Below are positions 23,583 to 35,734 of a stretch of 64,000 nt of DNA, in pieces. The notes below the pieces were generated by a model that searched no databases, had not been told where the DNA came from, and worked only from the letters and a program-made list of their open reading frames with translations. Position 1 is the first letter of the stretch; each line of letters begins with the position of its first letter. Location of the stretch: contig JALJEE010000715.1 of NCBI GenBank assembly GCA_023231475.1, forward strand, positions 62,001-126,000, read 5' to 3'. This stretch comes from Seison nebaliae. Taxonomy: Eukaryota > Rotifera > Pararotatoria > Seisonacea > Seisonidae. The position numbers and the translations under genes were made by a program.

Positions 23583-26128
23583 CTTTTATTTACTTTTACT
23601 TATTCAACTTCATTTTTTGAGATGTACCTAAAATTTAAATTATTACACAAATATAAGCCAAATTTTTGAATAATGATAATTTGAGGAAATTATTGAAAAT
23701 TCAATTTTTTCTCCAATCTTCTCACAAACCACTTAACTAATCCATTAATGAAGTTAATTATAGAAAAGAATTGAGAATGGACATTCTTATTCGTTTCTTT
23801 TCATCTTCACCATTATTTACCGTGTATTTTCTAACGATAATTTTATAAATAAACAACCTCATCATCAAACGGATAATGATGGTGGTCTACGTGTGTTTAT
23901 CAACAATCGAATTCTAATCATTCGGGAAATTTTGTTAGATGTTTGGGAGTCGAGTTTCATGTTAAGCTAAAGAATGTTAAAGGAGAAGAATAAAGTTCTT
24001 TGGAAGAAGTTTCTCGATATATTGTTAATTCGCCATATACTAATGAGTTATTGATAGGACAATCCCATTGTCTTCTCATTAATAAAATATTAGAATTAAT
24101 GTATTCCTCTCTATTGGAGTGTGGGATTGTTGATTTGTAGTTAAATTCTTTGACTAATAAATGTTGACGGGCCACAGACAATGGGAACGACCAATAATGG
24201 AGTCCATTCATTTCATTCGAGATATAGGTCACTTCTATGTTCAGTCAAATGACAATTTAATCAATTTTTATGTGCAATTACTTATTCGCGGTTTCCTACC
24301 GACTCTCAATCGAAATAACAATGTGCTTCCATGCGTATGTGTGATTGTCTATTAATAATTCTCTCATCTTCTCATAAAATTAATGTTGTCAAACTGGTTC
24401 GATCGATTATCATTATTATTTCCCATTTTGACACATTTATTGTAGGAATGAGATAACTAATTAGCAAATAGTCATTTCCGTCTTTCCATGTCTCGTCTAG
24501 TAAGTGAAGTAATTGAAGACGATATAAAACTATAAAATGGCAGGAAATCAAATCTATATCATAGTAGACAATTTCTACTACTTCATTAGTTAATCGACTT
24601 TTGAAGAAAATGTTTCGGAGGTTTCTGATACCAAAAAGAAAAGTGGTTCGTTTGTTTTTCCTTTTGAACTTTCCATCAAACATCACCAAATGGTAGTTAA
24701 GGAATGTAAGGGATGAAGAAGGAGACAGAGAATGCGTGAGTAATTCGTAATTATTTATCAGATTCTAATTATTTAGCGATGAATAAATTGGAGGAATAAT
24801 ATGAAATTGAATAAATTTGAATATAAATAGAGAATGTTTACTAGAATACACTTCTCGTTCATATACGACAACATCTTCTTTCGATGGAGAAGAAATCATC
24901 ATTAAATTTCAAGAGAACAAAGAGATGGATGGTTGAAAATCATCTCGACGGAAGTACAGAGAGAGCATTTGGTGGGAGAGGGAGAGAATGTGGTTGGAGT
25001 GAATCGACTGAAGAATTCGAAGAGAAATTAGTGATTTGGTTTGTTTCGGATGACATGGGAGAAGTTCATTCATTTGTCATCACTTTTATAGTGTTAGCAT
25101 TATCGCCACCATTAGCCAGCAGTAGGAGGAACGATTATGGTTATCATGTTGAGATGTGAAGAATCATGACATTATCATCGTTTCCATTCATTTCCCATCA
25201 ACCTTTAAACTAAATTTTTGGCATTTTATTTCTTCGTTCAAAAATAGTTCATTCATTTCCTTTACATTAACTCTCATTAGATGAAATGAAGCATATGAAT
25301 CAATCTTCATTCGGTTGAGACGCAACTCGTACACGTAGTGGAACTCGACTGCTACGTACATCAGTTCAACTCGATTGAAACTACTCGGCATTCGAACCTG
25401 AGAACATAACGAATAGGTACGTGTGTCGAATAATAACTGCACATTCCCCCATCGATATCTGATAAATTGAATCAGAGAATTTATAAAGGAAATGGTGAAG
25501 GTTCGTTCTCTTGTAAACGATCTCCCAATAATGAATTAGTCATTCGACAACTTTTGGAGGCGTTTATTGCCATTTATTATATTACTTCGACTTCTTCTTC
25601 TTCTTCTTCCGGTTCAAGGTGATTCATACAAATATAAAAATTAGTTAAGCAATTCTCTTCTCTTCATCGACGTACTTAAATTTGGGGAATGATGAAAATT
25701 GAGATCTATCAACGAACAACTGATTTGATTTGGAAAAACGAAGAAAAAAAATTACCCCTAGAAAATTGAATAATATCGTTAATGAATGAATGAATGAAAC
25801 TCTAGTTGAGTTATAAGACTTTCCACAATTCCTCCTTACTTACCATCTTATCTACAAATATTTTTATTAACAATTAACTCACTCAGATGTTCGAACAGTC
25901 CAAACACTTTTCATCGAATTAACGTCGTGTTATGAATATATGAACATTCTATCATTTCTATCAACAACAACAATAACAGTAACAAATAAATATTATATCA
26001 AAAGAATCCTTTGCCACTTCACTCACACAGTGTAACAAACTCATTTTTTCTCCTTTTATTTACACAACAAACTAATTCTTTTCTTCATGTAATTCGTGTT
26101 TCTGATAATCATCACAAATTATAATTGA
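23583..26128. other. 2.5 kb divergent spacer between gliotactin-like and integrin alpha genes
   Basis: Both flanking genes read outward, so this spacer must carry both promoters. A TATA-like TATAAATAG occurs at 24823-24831, about 55 bp before an ATG-initiated 91-codon ORF (24884-25159) that resembles nothing. Short TTC and AATGAATG runs are present. No protein family was recognised. Confidence 0.45.
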
Positions 26129-29100
26129 ATGTTGATTCTATTCAAATATATCACCTGCCTCCTTTTGGCATTCGTTAATCGATTCAATTCCTTCAATATC
26201 GATATTGATTATCCCATCATCATCAACAATGATGAGATGGAAAATGAATATTTCGGATATAGTTTCACAATTCATCAAGATTCGGTTAAACGGAGTGATC
26301 ATTTAATTCATAATAATTCCGCTCATTATCATTCGAAAGAACATCTGTATATCGGTGCGCCGTTTGATCGGAGAACGTCAGATGAATTGGGTTCCCTCCG
26401 AATATGTTCCTTAAATTTCAATGATTTAAGAAGGAATTTTACCGATTGTCAACGATATTCAACGAAAGAATTATTTCCTAAAAAAAAGAAAACTATCAGT
26501 TTCCATGAAGCAATGACAGGAATGACCATGACATCGAATAAATTTGGGGATGAAGTTTTCGTTTGTGCACCACAAATTGTGGAGAAAGGACCAAATTATT
26601 ATTATCATGTTGGCGATTGTTCTCGAGTCGGTTACGAAGGAAAAGACGAATTTAATTTTCAAAATGATCGATGGTGTTCAATGAATCTACCGAATCTCCA
26701 ATTCAAAAATCAATTAATGTGTGGATTCTCTGCTTCATTCGACAATGACAATAGTGCGCTCCTTCTCGGATTGCCAGGTCTAGCTAAGAATGGTGGTGGT
26801 TTGAATTATTTCCCGATTGACGGCTCAATGGGAACGAGTACAGATTTGAAAGCATCGAAATTAATGCAAGGAAGTTTGATGGGATATTCTTCATCATTTG
26901 GATCATTCATTTCAAAAACGAATTACTTTGATGAGAAATTCTGTTCAAAAAAAGACGAGAATCGAATGATAATTATTAACGAGAAATTATTTCAAGAAAG
27001 AAATCCATTCAAATCAAATATGGTCGTTGGTGCTCCACGTTTCCATAATTGTAAAGGAGGATTAATTTTCTTGAAACAAGACAAGATCTATAATCAGAAT
27101 TTTCCCATTTTCGCCATCATCGGTCAACACACGACAAGTGGATTCGGTTATTCCGTCATCACATCCGATTTCAATAATGATCATTTTAATGAAATCGTCG
27201 TATCGTCACCATATCAATGTAATCGAATTGACAATTCGTCAATCGAAGGAAATTGTTTAGGAGCCGTTTACATTTTTACGACACGATTCGGTATCGGTAA
27301 TTGTTGGACTTCTCTGAAATTGACGAATGATAAACAATCAGAATTTGACGATAATTTTAATGGTGGTTTCGGTATATCCGTTGCTTCTCCTGGTGATATT
27401 ACCGGAGATAATTTACCAGAATTAATCGTGGGCTCACCATGGGAGGATGATGGAAATGGTGCAATTTATGTGTATAATGGTGTGTCATTAAGTGAGTCAG
27501 TGTTTGGATTGAGATCGACATTCTCTCAAAGAATTGTTGGTCGTCAATCGTCAGATGTGATGAAAAGGTCGTTATTGGGATTAGGTTTCTATTTAGATCA
27601 TCAAACGTTATCGAAACGTTCTCATTTGGACACCGGTTTCGATATCGACAATAACGGAGTGAATGACGTGATGGTCGGATCGATATTATCGGATAAAATT
27701 GTAATATATCGATCACTTCCAATCATTCGATTATATGTTGATTTAATTAATGAGAAATCATTTCAAAATTTAAATTTATCATCATTCGAATGTCTGAAAG
27801 AAAATAACGAGGAAAATATGTCCGGTCGTACTTGTATCGAATTTTATTTATGTTTCACTCATCGACCAGCAACTAAACATTATAAGGCGTCATATATTAT
27901 TGATTATAATTTGAAATTATACGACATTCTCACATCCTCAACATTATTATCATCAGAAACGGAAAATAAACGGAAAATTCTATCTCGTCGTTTAAGATTC
28001 GATCAGAATATCAGTTTAAGTAACGACGTTAATCGCACCACATCATTCGCTAATGATCAATCGAAAGTTTGTACTCCTCATGAAATTTTTTTGAATTTGG
28101 GAACAACAGATTTCTTATCACCATTTCAATTAGATTTGAAAGTTAATCAATTTCCTCCATACGATAAACCAAAAGCAGATGATCATCTCAATAATCGTCA
28201 CGTCAATTTGAGTGATTATCCGATTTATGATACGTCGAAAACAGACAATTCATATACCATCAAATTCGATAATGATTGTGGTGCTGATGATATTTGTATG
28301 AGTGAATTGAAAGTTCAATCGAAATTAGAAGATTTGGATGAGATAAAATTAACTTATACTCATGAGAATATTACAAAGTTTCCATATATCAATATCAATG
28401 AAAGGAAACGATTCAAATTGAGCACATTAATCAATAACGGAAAAGATGGTGAATCAGCTCACGCAGTTGAGTTGGAAATAAAAATTCCAATATTTGTCCA
28501 TTTTGAAACATACGAAATTTTAAGTTGTTCCGAACCGTCGGAAGAAAATAATTATAAATGTTTCCAACAACTCTTCAATGATGATGGAAATGATGATGAT
28601 TCATCAAAATTTAATGGTACCGAATCGTCGAACGGAAATGACGAAGAGAGTCATAAGAACTATCAAAAAATTGTTTGTCGATTGACGAATGCTCGTTACA
28701 CTCAACCATTCCGTAGTGGTAAGACATGTGTCATTCAACTAACATTTGTTGCTTCGCCGAATCTGGTGAATATTCCCGAATTGATGACGATGGAAGATAT
28801 CGAGAATGAAGAAGTTTTTATGAATTCTTTCAATATCTCCGTTCAATTGAAAACGGTTAGTCAAAATGTGGATTGGGCTAAATTGAATGAATCTCTCCGA
28901 ATATATTTAATCAATATTATCGATCTCACCGTTTCTGGTGCTTCCAAACCGGAACAAATGTCATTCTCTTTAAACTCCCTCATCTTTCCCAATGACACAT
29001 CTCAATCATATAATGGTGATGAAGTATTCGGACCGGAATTGAGTCATATCTATCAAATAAGAACTAGTACGTCGTCTGATATTAATTCGTTAAAATTTAC

Positions 29101-30282
29101 CATCAATTGGCCACACGAAACGGATGAACCGATTTATGCTGAAAATGGTCGTCATCTTTTATATCCATTATCCATAAGTGCTGTTAGTGTTGTCAATTAG
29201 AAGATTCGAATATTTTCCTTTCTAGTATCATATATCGAATGAAAAACGAAATCGGATTTCCTGCAATTTTCCTGAACATTTCATCAATCCTCGAGATTTA
29301 AATGTTTTTTTTTAATTTTTTTCATTTTCCTAATAATTTCCTTTTTAGACAAATGATCATTCTTCAAATCTTAATAAACTGTTTGAAGAGATACCAGTGA
29401 AATCAACGAAACATCGTCGAAGTCATCGATATCGTCGTGATACGGATCGTGTTAGGAGATATTTAAATTTTTAAAAATTTAAATTCGATTTTTTAGGAAG
29501 ACGAAGAAATGGAAAGGAAGAATATGGTTCAAAATTATTTGTATCAACAACAACGTTATACTCGATTTCGAACAACGATAAAATCGCTTTTCGACATTTT
29601 CAAACAAACCATCACTACTGGTTCGTATTATGATAATAAGATTTTGAAATTTCAATGTGCCAATACTACGACGAAGAATGTGAGTTTAGAGGATAAAACT
29701 GAATATCGTTTCGCTCGTTGCTTCCAAATCGAATGTTCCCATTCCAAATTAGAAAAGAATGATTATATTGTTGTTATTGTTCATTCGCGTCTGTGGAATA
29801 TGACGTTGAAAGAATATTATGCACATTATGAGAACATTATCGTACAATCATCGATCAATGTTGATTCGGACGATATTTTTGATGATGAACAATTAGTGAG
29901 ACAATCACAGAGACTTTATTTGAAGAATATGATAAGTTACGAATCGAATAAGAATAATAATTATCAAACAATTTCAACTTCAATTCATCGAGAAATGAAC
30001 AAAGATATGGAACGAACAAATGTTCCTGATTATCTATTGATTTGTATCGCTGTCTGTATATTGATCGGTCTGATGTTACTCTCATTAATTATCGTTTTCT
30101 GTTGGTCGTTGGGTTTCTTCCATCGTCGAAAGAGGAAGATCGAAAATCATTTGGAGAAGACTAGGATGGATGTCAATGACGGAAATCAATTAATGTTATC
30201 GGAAAATACGTCTATCGTGAAAATGAATATTGAAGATGACACGGATTCAGCTGATGAAATCATCGATATGACAAAAAGATAA
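26129..30282 (+). CDS. Integrin alpha chain without inserted I domain
   Basis: Four exons: 26129-29182, 29226-29303, 29349-29450 and 29497-30282 (introns 43, 45 and 46 bp; donors GTTAGT, GTTTTT and GTTAGG), about 1,339 aa. The 78 bp exon 2 was recovered because it is open, in phase, and supplies the C...INP segment found in other alpha chains. A signal peptide precedes the beta-propeller (FNIDIDYPI, FGYSFTIHQ, LYIGAPFD). Ca2+-binding FG-GAP loops are SDFNNDHFNEIVV (about 345), GDITGDNLPELIV (421) and DIDNNGVNDVMV (503). A dibasic furin-type site (RRSHRYRRD, about 1066) predicts heavy/light chain cleavage, as in laminin- and RGD-binding alphas. The span (about 1255-1280) is followed by GFFHRRKRK, a variant of the GFFKR tail motif. 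Expected to pair with a beta subunit as a matrix receptor. No A/I domain is inserted. Confidence 0.94.
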
Positions 30283-30691
30283 TTTCAAATTTTTTTCTTA
30301 TTCAACTAATTTGTGACACTTGGACAAAATGTGACAGTCTCTTCCATCCACTTCAAAAATTCTTCTTATCATTATTCTTATTTCTACCGATTCTTTCCGA
30401 ATGCTAAGAGCATTTGTCTATTTGTACAGAAATCAGCGATAGAAATGAAAAAATAATGAAGAATTTGATTGAATTGGGAGGCATCTGGTGGAGGAATTGA
30501 ATTAAAATTAACTTAAATTTTCCCCTTTCTCTCTCACAATCACCACAACAGTTTTATTATTGTCGTCATTCGTTTTACATCAAAACTTTCCATTTTATTT
30601 TCATGATGATTTTTTTATGAAACAAATAAAATTTGTGAAAACTTCTTTTCTTCCTGTTGAGAGAAGAAAAGGAAAACATAAAACATTGGAA
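30283..30691. other. Convergent spacer, integrin alpha / ERGIC2
   Basis: 409 bp between two converging stop codons; it holds both 3' UTRs. No further feature was seen. Confidence 0.5.
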
Positions 30692-31996
30692 TTAGAAGAA
30701 TTTTCGAGCGATAGCAGCAATAATTTTAGATGTTGCAACGACACCGCCTAAAGTACCACATAATCGAATGAGTAATCGAATAACAGGAATGCCATTCATC
30801 ACGTCAACTTTCACAAGTAATGGAGTGAGAGAATATTTTAGTTCGATACCTGAACTAAATGACGATTGATTAGAAGTTGATTTTTGAATATATTGATATG
30901 AATATTGGAATTCTTTGAAATTCATAGAATGGATTCCATAATAACTATCATAATTAGTATTCAATGGAACTATTTGTACAACGTAATGATGGAGAACATT
31001 CTCATTGGGAGTTTGTTGTTCAATACCATCCATTAATGAGAATGGTTGATCATCTAACAAATTAACTTGAGTGAATGACAAATGATCAATTCGATGTGAC
31101 CAATTCAATGGAGGTAAATTTGCATTAGCAGAACGGAATGAAACATGTGCATGATTTCCTAAGAAATTCATACTCTTCCCACTCATTATATGGAATTTGC
31201 CTTCCACTCGAGGAATGATTGCAGTACCATAAATACGACAAGAATCAGGTGGATGTTTGAGAACAAATTTCATTTTTTCTTCTTCACTTAATAAAGGAAA
31301 TGAGAATTTCTCTATAATTCTCTTATCAACTTCCTTCTTTTTCGGCATATCATTCATATCACCGAAAAGTAAAGAGGCCATATTAAAAATGGAAATTGCA
31401 CGTCCCCCAATACTCTTCGCACTCATTTCGATGATACGGACATGAGGTGAATTGACTTCTTTCGTCACATTCTTCAACAATGTCTCAATTCGTCTCTCAT
31501 GATTTATATGACGTCGTTTAAATTGTTGATGATGATTTTTATGGTAATTCTTCATAAATTCCACCGTTTCTCCTCGACGTTTTTCACGAATTCTCACATA
31601 TTTCTCTGGCAAATTCCACCACGTCTCCTCCTCAGCGAATATACCCAAACTCTCTAATGCACCTTGTGTCGTCTTATCCACGATATCAGCACCGATCATT
31701 GAACATGGTGTTTTCACCGTCAGATCGACATTAAATGCAATTCGCGAATCCAATTCAGCATCAACGTCATACGAATAATGGAGAGTTTTTGAGAAGAATA
31801 TTCTCAATTCAGAAAGTAACAAAACAACAATTATAATGGTAGTTATGATGGAGATTGTTGCACCCGAATTAGTTTGTTCGTCTCGCACTTCATTCTTCAA
31901 TTTGGCGAATGCATCAACTTTGCTCAATTTCTCCAGGAAATCTTCAGTTGATGGCAATTCGTTAGATTGGACGTGTCTTTTTCTCAATTCACTCAT
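30692..31996 (-). CDS. ERGIC2: ER-Golgi cargo receptor of the Erv41/ERGIC2 type
   Basis: Intronless, 434 aa against about 377 in human. ERGIC2/Erv41 cycles between ER and Golgi in COPII/COPI vesicles, with Erv46/ERGIC3, as a cargo receptor. The N-terminal cytosolic segment (KVDAFAKLKNEVRDEQTNSG) precedes the first span (ISIITTIIIVVLLLSELRIFF). VDAELDSRIAFNVDLTVKTPC and ADIVDKT are typical lumenal sequences. CRIYGTAIIPRVEGKFHI and LNWSHRIDHLSF are family hallmarks. The second span lies in the C-terminal RLCGTLGGVVATSKIIAAI. The added length is mostly a basic, His-rich insertion around residues 130-185 (EFMKNYHKNHHQQFKRRH). ERGIC3 is less likely, because the CxxC region typical of ERGIC3 is not evident. 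Confidence 0.88.
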   Translation of the reverse strand: MSELRKRHVQSNELPSTEDFLEKLSKVDAFAKLKNEVRDEQTNSGATISIITTIIIVVLLLSELRIFFSKTLHYSYDVDAELDSRIAFNVDLTVKTPCSMIGADIVDKTTQGALESLGIFAEEETWWNLPEKYVRIREKRRGETVEFMKNYHKNHHQQFKRRHINHERRIETLLKNVTKEVNSPHVRIIEMSAKSIGGRAISIFNMASLLFGDMNDMPKKKEVDKRIIEKFSFPLLSEEEKMKFVLKHPPDSCRIYGTAIIPRVEGKFHIMSGKSMNFLGNHAHVSFRSANANLPPLNWSHRIDHLSFTQVNLLDDQPFSLMDGIEQQTPNENVLHHYVVQIVPLNTNYDSYYGIHSMNFKEFQYSYQYIQKSTSNQSSFSSGIELKYSLTPLLVKVDVMNGIPVIRLLIRLCGTLGGVVATSKIIAAIARKFF

Positions 31997-32408
31997 TCTA
32001 TTTAGAGATCAATAATTAAATTATTGAAAAGTCAATTATTTATGGTGAGGAAATTTGGCTTATTCTTCTAGTTATTTCGTAATAGGAAAGAGAAGAAAAA
32101 CAAAAATGAAAAAAATTTACAAATTTCCCTTCGTTTTATTAGACATAAGAGAGAATATTTTGAGAAAACATATATATATATATATAATTATATATGTAAA
32201 TTTATCTGCAATTCACATTTACTTATCATTTGTCGATTTGAAACATTTCCTCCTTAATTACACGACGATGAAAATTGGAGAATTGAAAGAACATAAAAAT
32301 TCTTCTTCTCATTTACTAGTCGAGCGGATAGATTTCTCATTTTGCTTTCTTTAGAATTGGGAGAGAAATTAAAAAAAAATCGATAATTCTAGTTGAAAGA
32401 AATCGATA
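31997..32408. promoter_or_regulatory. Divergent spacer between ERGIC2 and CDK5
   Basis: About 410 bp between outward-facing start codons, therefore containing both promoters. It includes an (AT)n run at 32170-32195. An acceptor-like ctttctttag lies 55 bp before the CDK5 ATG and could end a 5' UTR intron. Confidence 0.4.
32170..32195. repeat. (AT)n microsatellite
   Basis: Alternating AT run with one interruption, within the ERGIC2/CDK5 divergent spacer. Confidence 0.8.
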
Positions 32409-33296
32409 ATGAATCGATATGAGAAATTGGATCTAATCGGACAAGGCACTTATGGAATTGTCTACAAAGCGAAATGTCGAGAAAGTGAAACAGTCGTCGC
32501 TTTGAAGCGTGTGTGGTTGGAGGATGAAGATGATGGAATTCCATCATCTGCTTTACGAGAGATTTGTCTCTTGAAAGAATTACATCATACAAATATCGTT
32601 CGATTATATGACGTACTTCATGCCGATAAGAAATTGACTTTAGTTTTTGAATATTGTGATCAAGATCTGAAGAAATATTTCGATACTCATACGGAAATCA
32701 GTCCCACTACCGTCCAATCACTCAGTTATCAATTATTACTCGGATTAGCTTTCTGTCATTCGAAGAACATTCTTCATCGTGATCTCAAACCACAAAATCT
32801 CCTTCTCAACAATAACGGAGTGTTGAAATTAGCTGATTTCGGATTGGCTCGAGCATTTGGCATTCCCGTCAAATGTTATTCATCCGAAGTCGTCACTTTA
32901 TGGTATCGACCACCTGAAGTATTATTCGGAGCTAAAATTTATACGACCTCAATCGATATTTGGTCGGTTGGTTGTATATTTGCCGAATTGTCGAATAATG
33001 GTAAACCGTTATTCCCCGGACAAGATACACAAGATCAATTGAAACGAATTGTCCGTTTACTCGGCTATCCGTCCAAAGACGATTGGCCAGAAATGTACAA
33101 ATTACCCGAATATACTACCATCTCTGTACAAGCTGCACCGACAACTTCTAAATTAGCTGCCGCTGTTCCTCGATTACAAGGGAATGGAAGAGAATTATTA
33201 GAGAATATGTTGATCTGTAATCCAAATAAAAGATATTCAGCTGACGAATGTTTAAATCATCAATATTTCGCTCCGTTACACATTCAGAAAGATTAG
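32409..33296 (+). CDS. CDK5: Cyclin-dependent kinase 5
   Basis: Intronless, 295 aa (human 292). A complete protein kinase: glycine loop [12 protein letters not shown] (residues 10-21), [14 protein letters not shown] with the ATP-binding Lys33, and the helix signature PSSALRE that is diagnostic for CDK5 (CDK1/2 have PSTAIRE or PSTALRE). The catalytic loop is HRDLKPQN, and [20 protein letters not shown] holds the DFG and activation loop. [14 protein letters not shown] and SVGCIFAEL follow. Ser replaces the activating Thr of other CDKs in the loop, as is usual for CDK5, which is switched on by p35-type partners and not by T-loop phosphorylation. Expected functions are in neuronal migration, synapse and cytoskeletal regulation. 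A same-strand membrane-protein gene starts 165 bp downstream. Confidence 0.97.
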   Translation: MNRYEKLDLIGQGTYGIVYKAKCRESETVVALKRVWLEDEDDGIPSSALREICLLKELHHTNIVRLYDVLHADKKLTLVFEYCDQDLKKYFDTHTEISPTTVQSLSYQLLLGLAFCHSKNILHRDLKPQNLLLNNNGVLKLADFGLARAFGIPVKCYSSEVVTLWYRPPEVLFGAKIYTTSIDIWSVGCIFAELSNNGKPLFPGQDTQDQLKRIVRLLGYPSKDDWPEMYKLPEYTTISVQAAPTTSKLAAAVPRLQGNGRELLENMLICNPNKRYSADECLNHQYFAPLHIQKD

Positions 33297-33393
33297 AGAT
33301 CGATCAAGTTTTAAAGTTCATCTATAGTTAATGAAAATTGCAAAGACATTTTTCCTTTCTCTTTTTTCTTTCTAAATAATTTTCATTGAATTA

Positions 33394-33399
33394 AATAAA
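33394..33399 (+). terminator. Probable polyadenylation signal of CDK5
   Basis: AATAAA about 100 bp past the stop codon and 60 bp before the next gene's ATG. Confidence 0.45.
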
Positions 33400-33461
33400 A
33401 TCGAGAGAATTTTATAAATTTTGCGTATTGTTATAAATTTGAATTGATCGGAACTTTTATT

Positions 33462-34422
33462 ATGAATATCAATCTCTTACCATTACTCCTCTTAATCGCT
33501 CGTTCTTGTTGCGAACATACAACGGAACCGTGTTTCTTGGTCAATAATAAATTGGGAGTGTTGAAATTAGATCGGAATATCATCGATCCCGATATCTTCC
33601 GAATACACGTTCCATTTCAATTAATCATTCTAATTGAATTATTCTCTCGATTGACAGGTACATCGGACGAGCGATGGAGTTGATTTTGAGACATTCGAAG
33701 TCTTCCCAACCAATAAACGGACGCCATATATTCAATATTTAATCGCCACTTCCGAAATAACAGTTCAAATGACAAAAAAGACATTGTCTCATCTCACCGT
33801 CAAATATAATCATAATACGACGGTACTTTATGTTTTCTTCGTCTTTCATGAATATAGTTCGATTTCACTTTTAAAATTTTTTTAAAAAAATTTAAAAATT
33901 TTTCTCTATAATAATTTCATAGATGGATTCAATGTGAAGATTGCTTATACGCATAAAGAGAAGAGTATTTACATTCAATCAACTTATCTCATCGCCGCCA
34001 TTCCAACGAATGAAGCTTATAATAAAATTTTAACTTACACATGCTACGACGATGATAATCCTCAAGCATTGCCATATATTAAACGAGTTCTCGATATCGA
34101 CGAACAAGAAACGGGCTATAAACATGAAGGTGAATTCCGATTGAAAACGAACAATTTTACAAGAATTTCTTGTGGACCCATTTTCTCGAGAACGGTACAC
34201 AATCCAACCGAATTCGAAATACCGAAAGGTGAACGAATCTATTCGACTTGTCATATCGAACATGGAGAACCGTTTTGTACTCCAAGTTCCATCGACAAAT
34301 TAATTTTCACGAAACAAATGGAATTGAACGGAGTGACAATCGGATTCATGTTTTTATTATTCTGTACTCTTCTTCTTCTATGTACGTTTTTATGGTTTTG
34401 TAAATTTCGAATTAAATATTAA
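33462..34422 (+). CDS. Unknown single-pass type I membrane protein
   Basis: Three exons: 33462-33608, 33658-33856 and 33923-34422 (introns 49 and 66 bp; donors GTTCCA and GTTCGA), 281 aa. The exon 2/3 join is fixed by phase: a donor at 33857 is needed to keep the frame. A signal peptide (MNINLLPLLLLIARSCC) starts the protein. The ectodomain of about 230 residues has a few Cys and extended, beta-like segments (FFVFHEYNGFNVKIAYTHKE, then ISCGPIFSRTVHNP). One C-terminal span (TIGFMFLLFCTLLLLCTFLWF) is followed by a very short basic tail (CKFRIKY). I do not recognise the family. It sits tightly between CDK5 and a convergent gene whose stop codon is 40 bp away. Confidence 0.7.
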
Positions 34423-34430
34423 ATCTCTTA

Positions 34431-34436
34431 AATAAA
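34431..34436 (+). terminator. Probable polyadenylation signal of the unknown membrane protein gene
   Basis: AATAAA 8 bp after the stop codon, and already within 30 bp of the stop codon of the opposite-strand gene. Confidence 0.4.
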
Positions 34437-34462
34437 TCAAGTCGAGAATGATATTCAAGTAT

Positions 34463-35543
34463 TCAAGAGTTTTTATGGATGTTTATCAAATCATCCATTA
34501 ACGGCCATTGAATTTTACATCTTAATGACTCTCCATCATGCTGGTCACATAACGCTTCATATCGTCGATATCGATCGAGAAGCATCTTGTGCGAATGTTG
34601 GAGAGCTGTCCTCTTATCCAACAACTTCTGCCAATTAGGACATGTTCTTAATAATTTCATATTTTTTTGATGTTCCTTATGGAATTGAGTTGTTTTCAAT
34701 TCGTACCTGAAATTTTATTTTAATTTTTTTTTATAAAAATTCAAAATTGCAACCATTGAGGTAGTGGACCGCGTGTCTCTTCCAATCGTGCTTCTTGAGC
34801 TTTAGTCAAATAAAGTAATTCTTCTAAACGTAACTGTTCGAAACGAAGAACAGCCAAACGTTGTTCATTTTCCGATGGTGCAATTCTCTCGATGGCTCTT
34901 TGACGATTGAAAATTCCTTTCTGACTTCTGATGTCTAATAATGTCTGACGATATTCTTCATTGACTAATTCATCTTTATGTAATTTCTCAACTTCCTCTA
35001 ATTGAATGAATTGAATTTATTTTTAAATTATTATTATATTATTATTATATTAATAATTAATTGAAATGTATGAAGAACCTGGTGTGATTTGATTGTGTGC
35101 TAGATCGTGAACTTTCTTCAAAGTAAATAGAGGATATCGATTCTCTTTAAACTAATTGTGGGATGTTGTAGAATTAATTCTGGAAATGATTTAAACTGTT
35201 AATCGACCTCCAAAATGTGAGGCATCTAAATTAGTGGCATGTTTATATGATTGCTTTATCGCCTTCTTTAATACTTCCGCAGTTTCTGTACATACTTCTG
35301 CATCTTTCCCCATAATCAATCGATCAATCAATACTCCCATGTAACCTGCAGTTAAATAAACAGTCAGATAACTTTAAGAATTAGGGAGACCTTCTTTCCT
35401 TCTAATTGGCGCCACGAACGATTCATCTTTCCTCCCATTATCCTTTAGGAAAGGCTGTTCCAATCTCTCACCCAGATTTATATTGCGAAAAAGATGTGCT
35501 GGATAAGTCAACAGCTCGTCATCCGTTACATTGGGAATGTCAG
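34463..35543 (-). CDS. Unrecognised protein rich in helices, 5' end unresolved
   Basis: Minus-strand gene with five resolved exons: about 35543-35391, 35345-35197, 35151-35079, 34997-34754 and 34706-34463 (introns of about 45-81 bp; donors GTCTCC, GTTTAA, GTTCTT, GTTGCA). The first coding exon is missing or was not found: the frame is closed upstream of 35543 and no in-frame ATG is visible. The encoded part is about 230 residues. It starts with a compact acidic segment (TDDELLTYPAHLFRNINLGE) and ends in long charged helices (EVEKLHKDELVNEEYRQ, RFEQLRLEELLYLTKAQEAR). The phase agreement at all four joins supports a real gene. I cannot name the family. It is head-to-head with the small gene at 35735, about 190 bp apart. 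Confidence 0.6.
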
Positions 35544-35734
35544 CTGATCTTTATTTGTCCGTTAGAAAATTCTACAAAACAAAAATTGAACTTATTAAAT
35601 ATTTTATTTTGGAACATTTCCTCGGAGAAAATTAAAGAACGTTAAAAAATAAACAGAAAATTTTCGAATTTCTCTTATTTTGCGCCACTATCCAATCCAC
35701 AAATAGTAGTAGTCTTCCGAATCAATTTTAATCG

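Noticed and set aside
24884..25159. ATG-initiated 91-codon ORF about 55 bp after a TATA-like TATAAATAG
   Set aside because: No family resemblance, odd composition (Gly/Arg-rich) and no splice partners; a TATA-like string is common in AT-rich DNA.
29200..29348. A single 166 bp intron in integrin alpha
   Set aside because: It contains a 78 bp in-phase exon with splice sites on both sides that restores a conserved alpha-chain segment.
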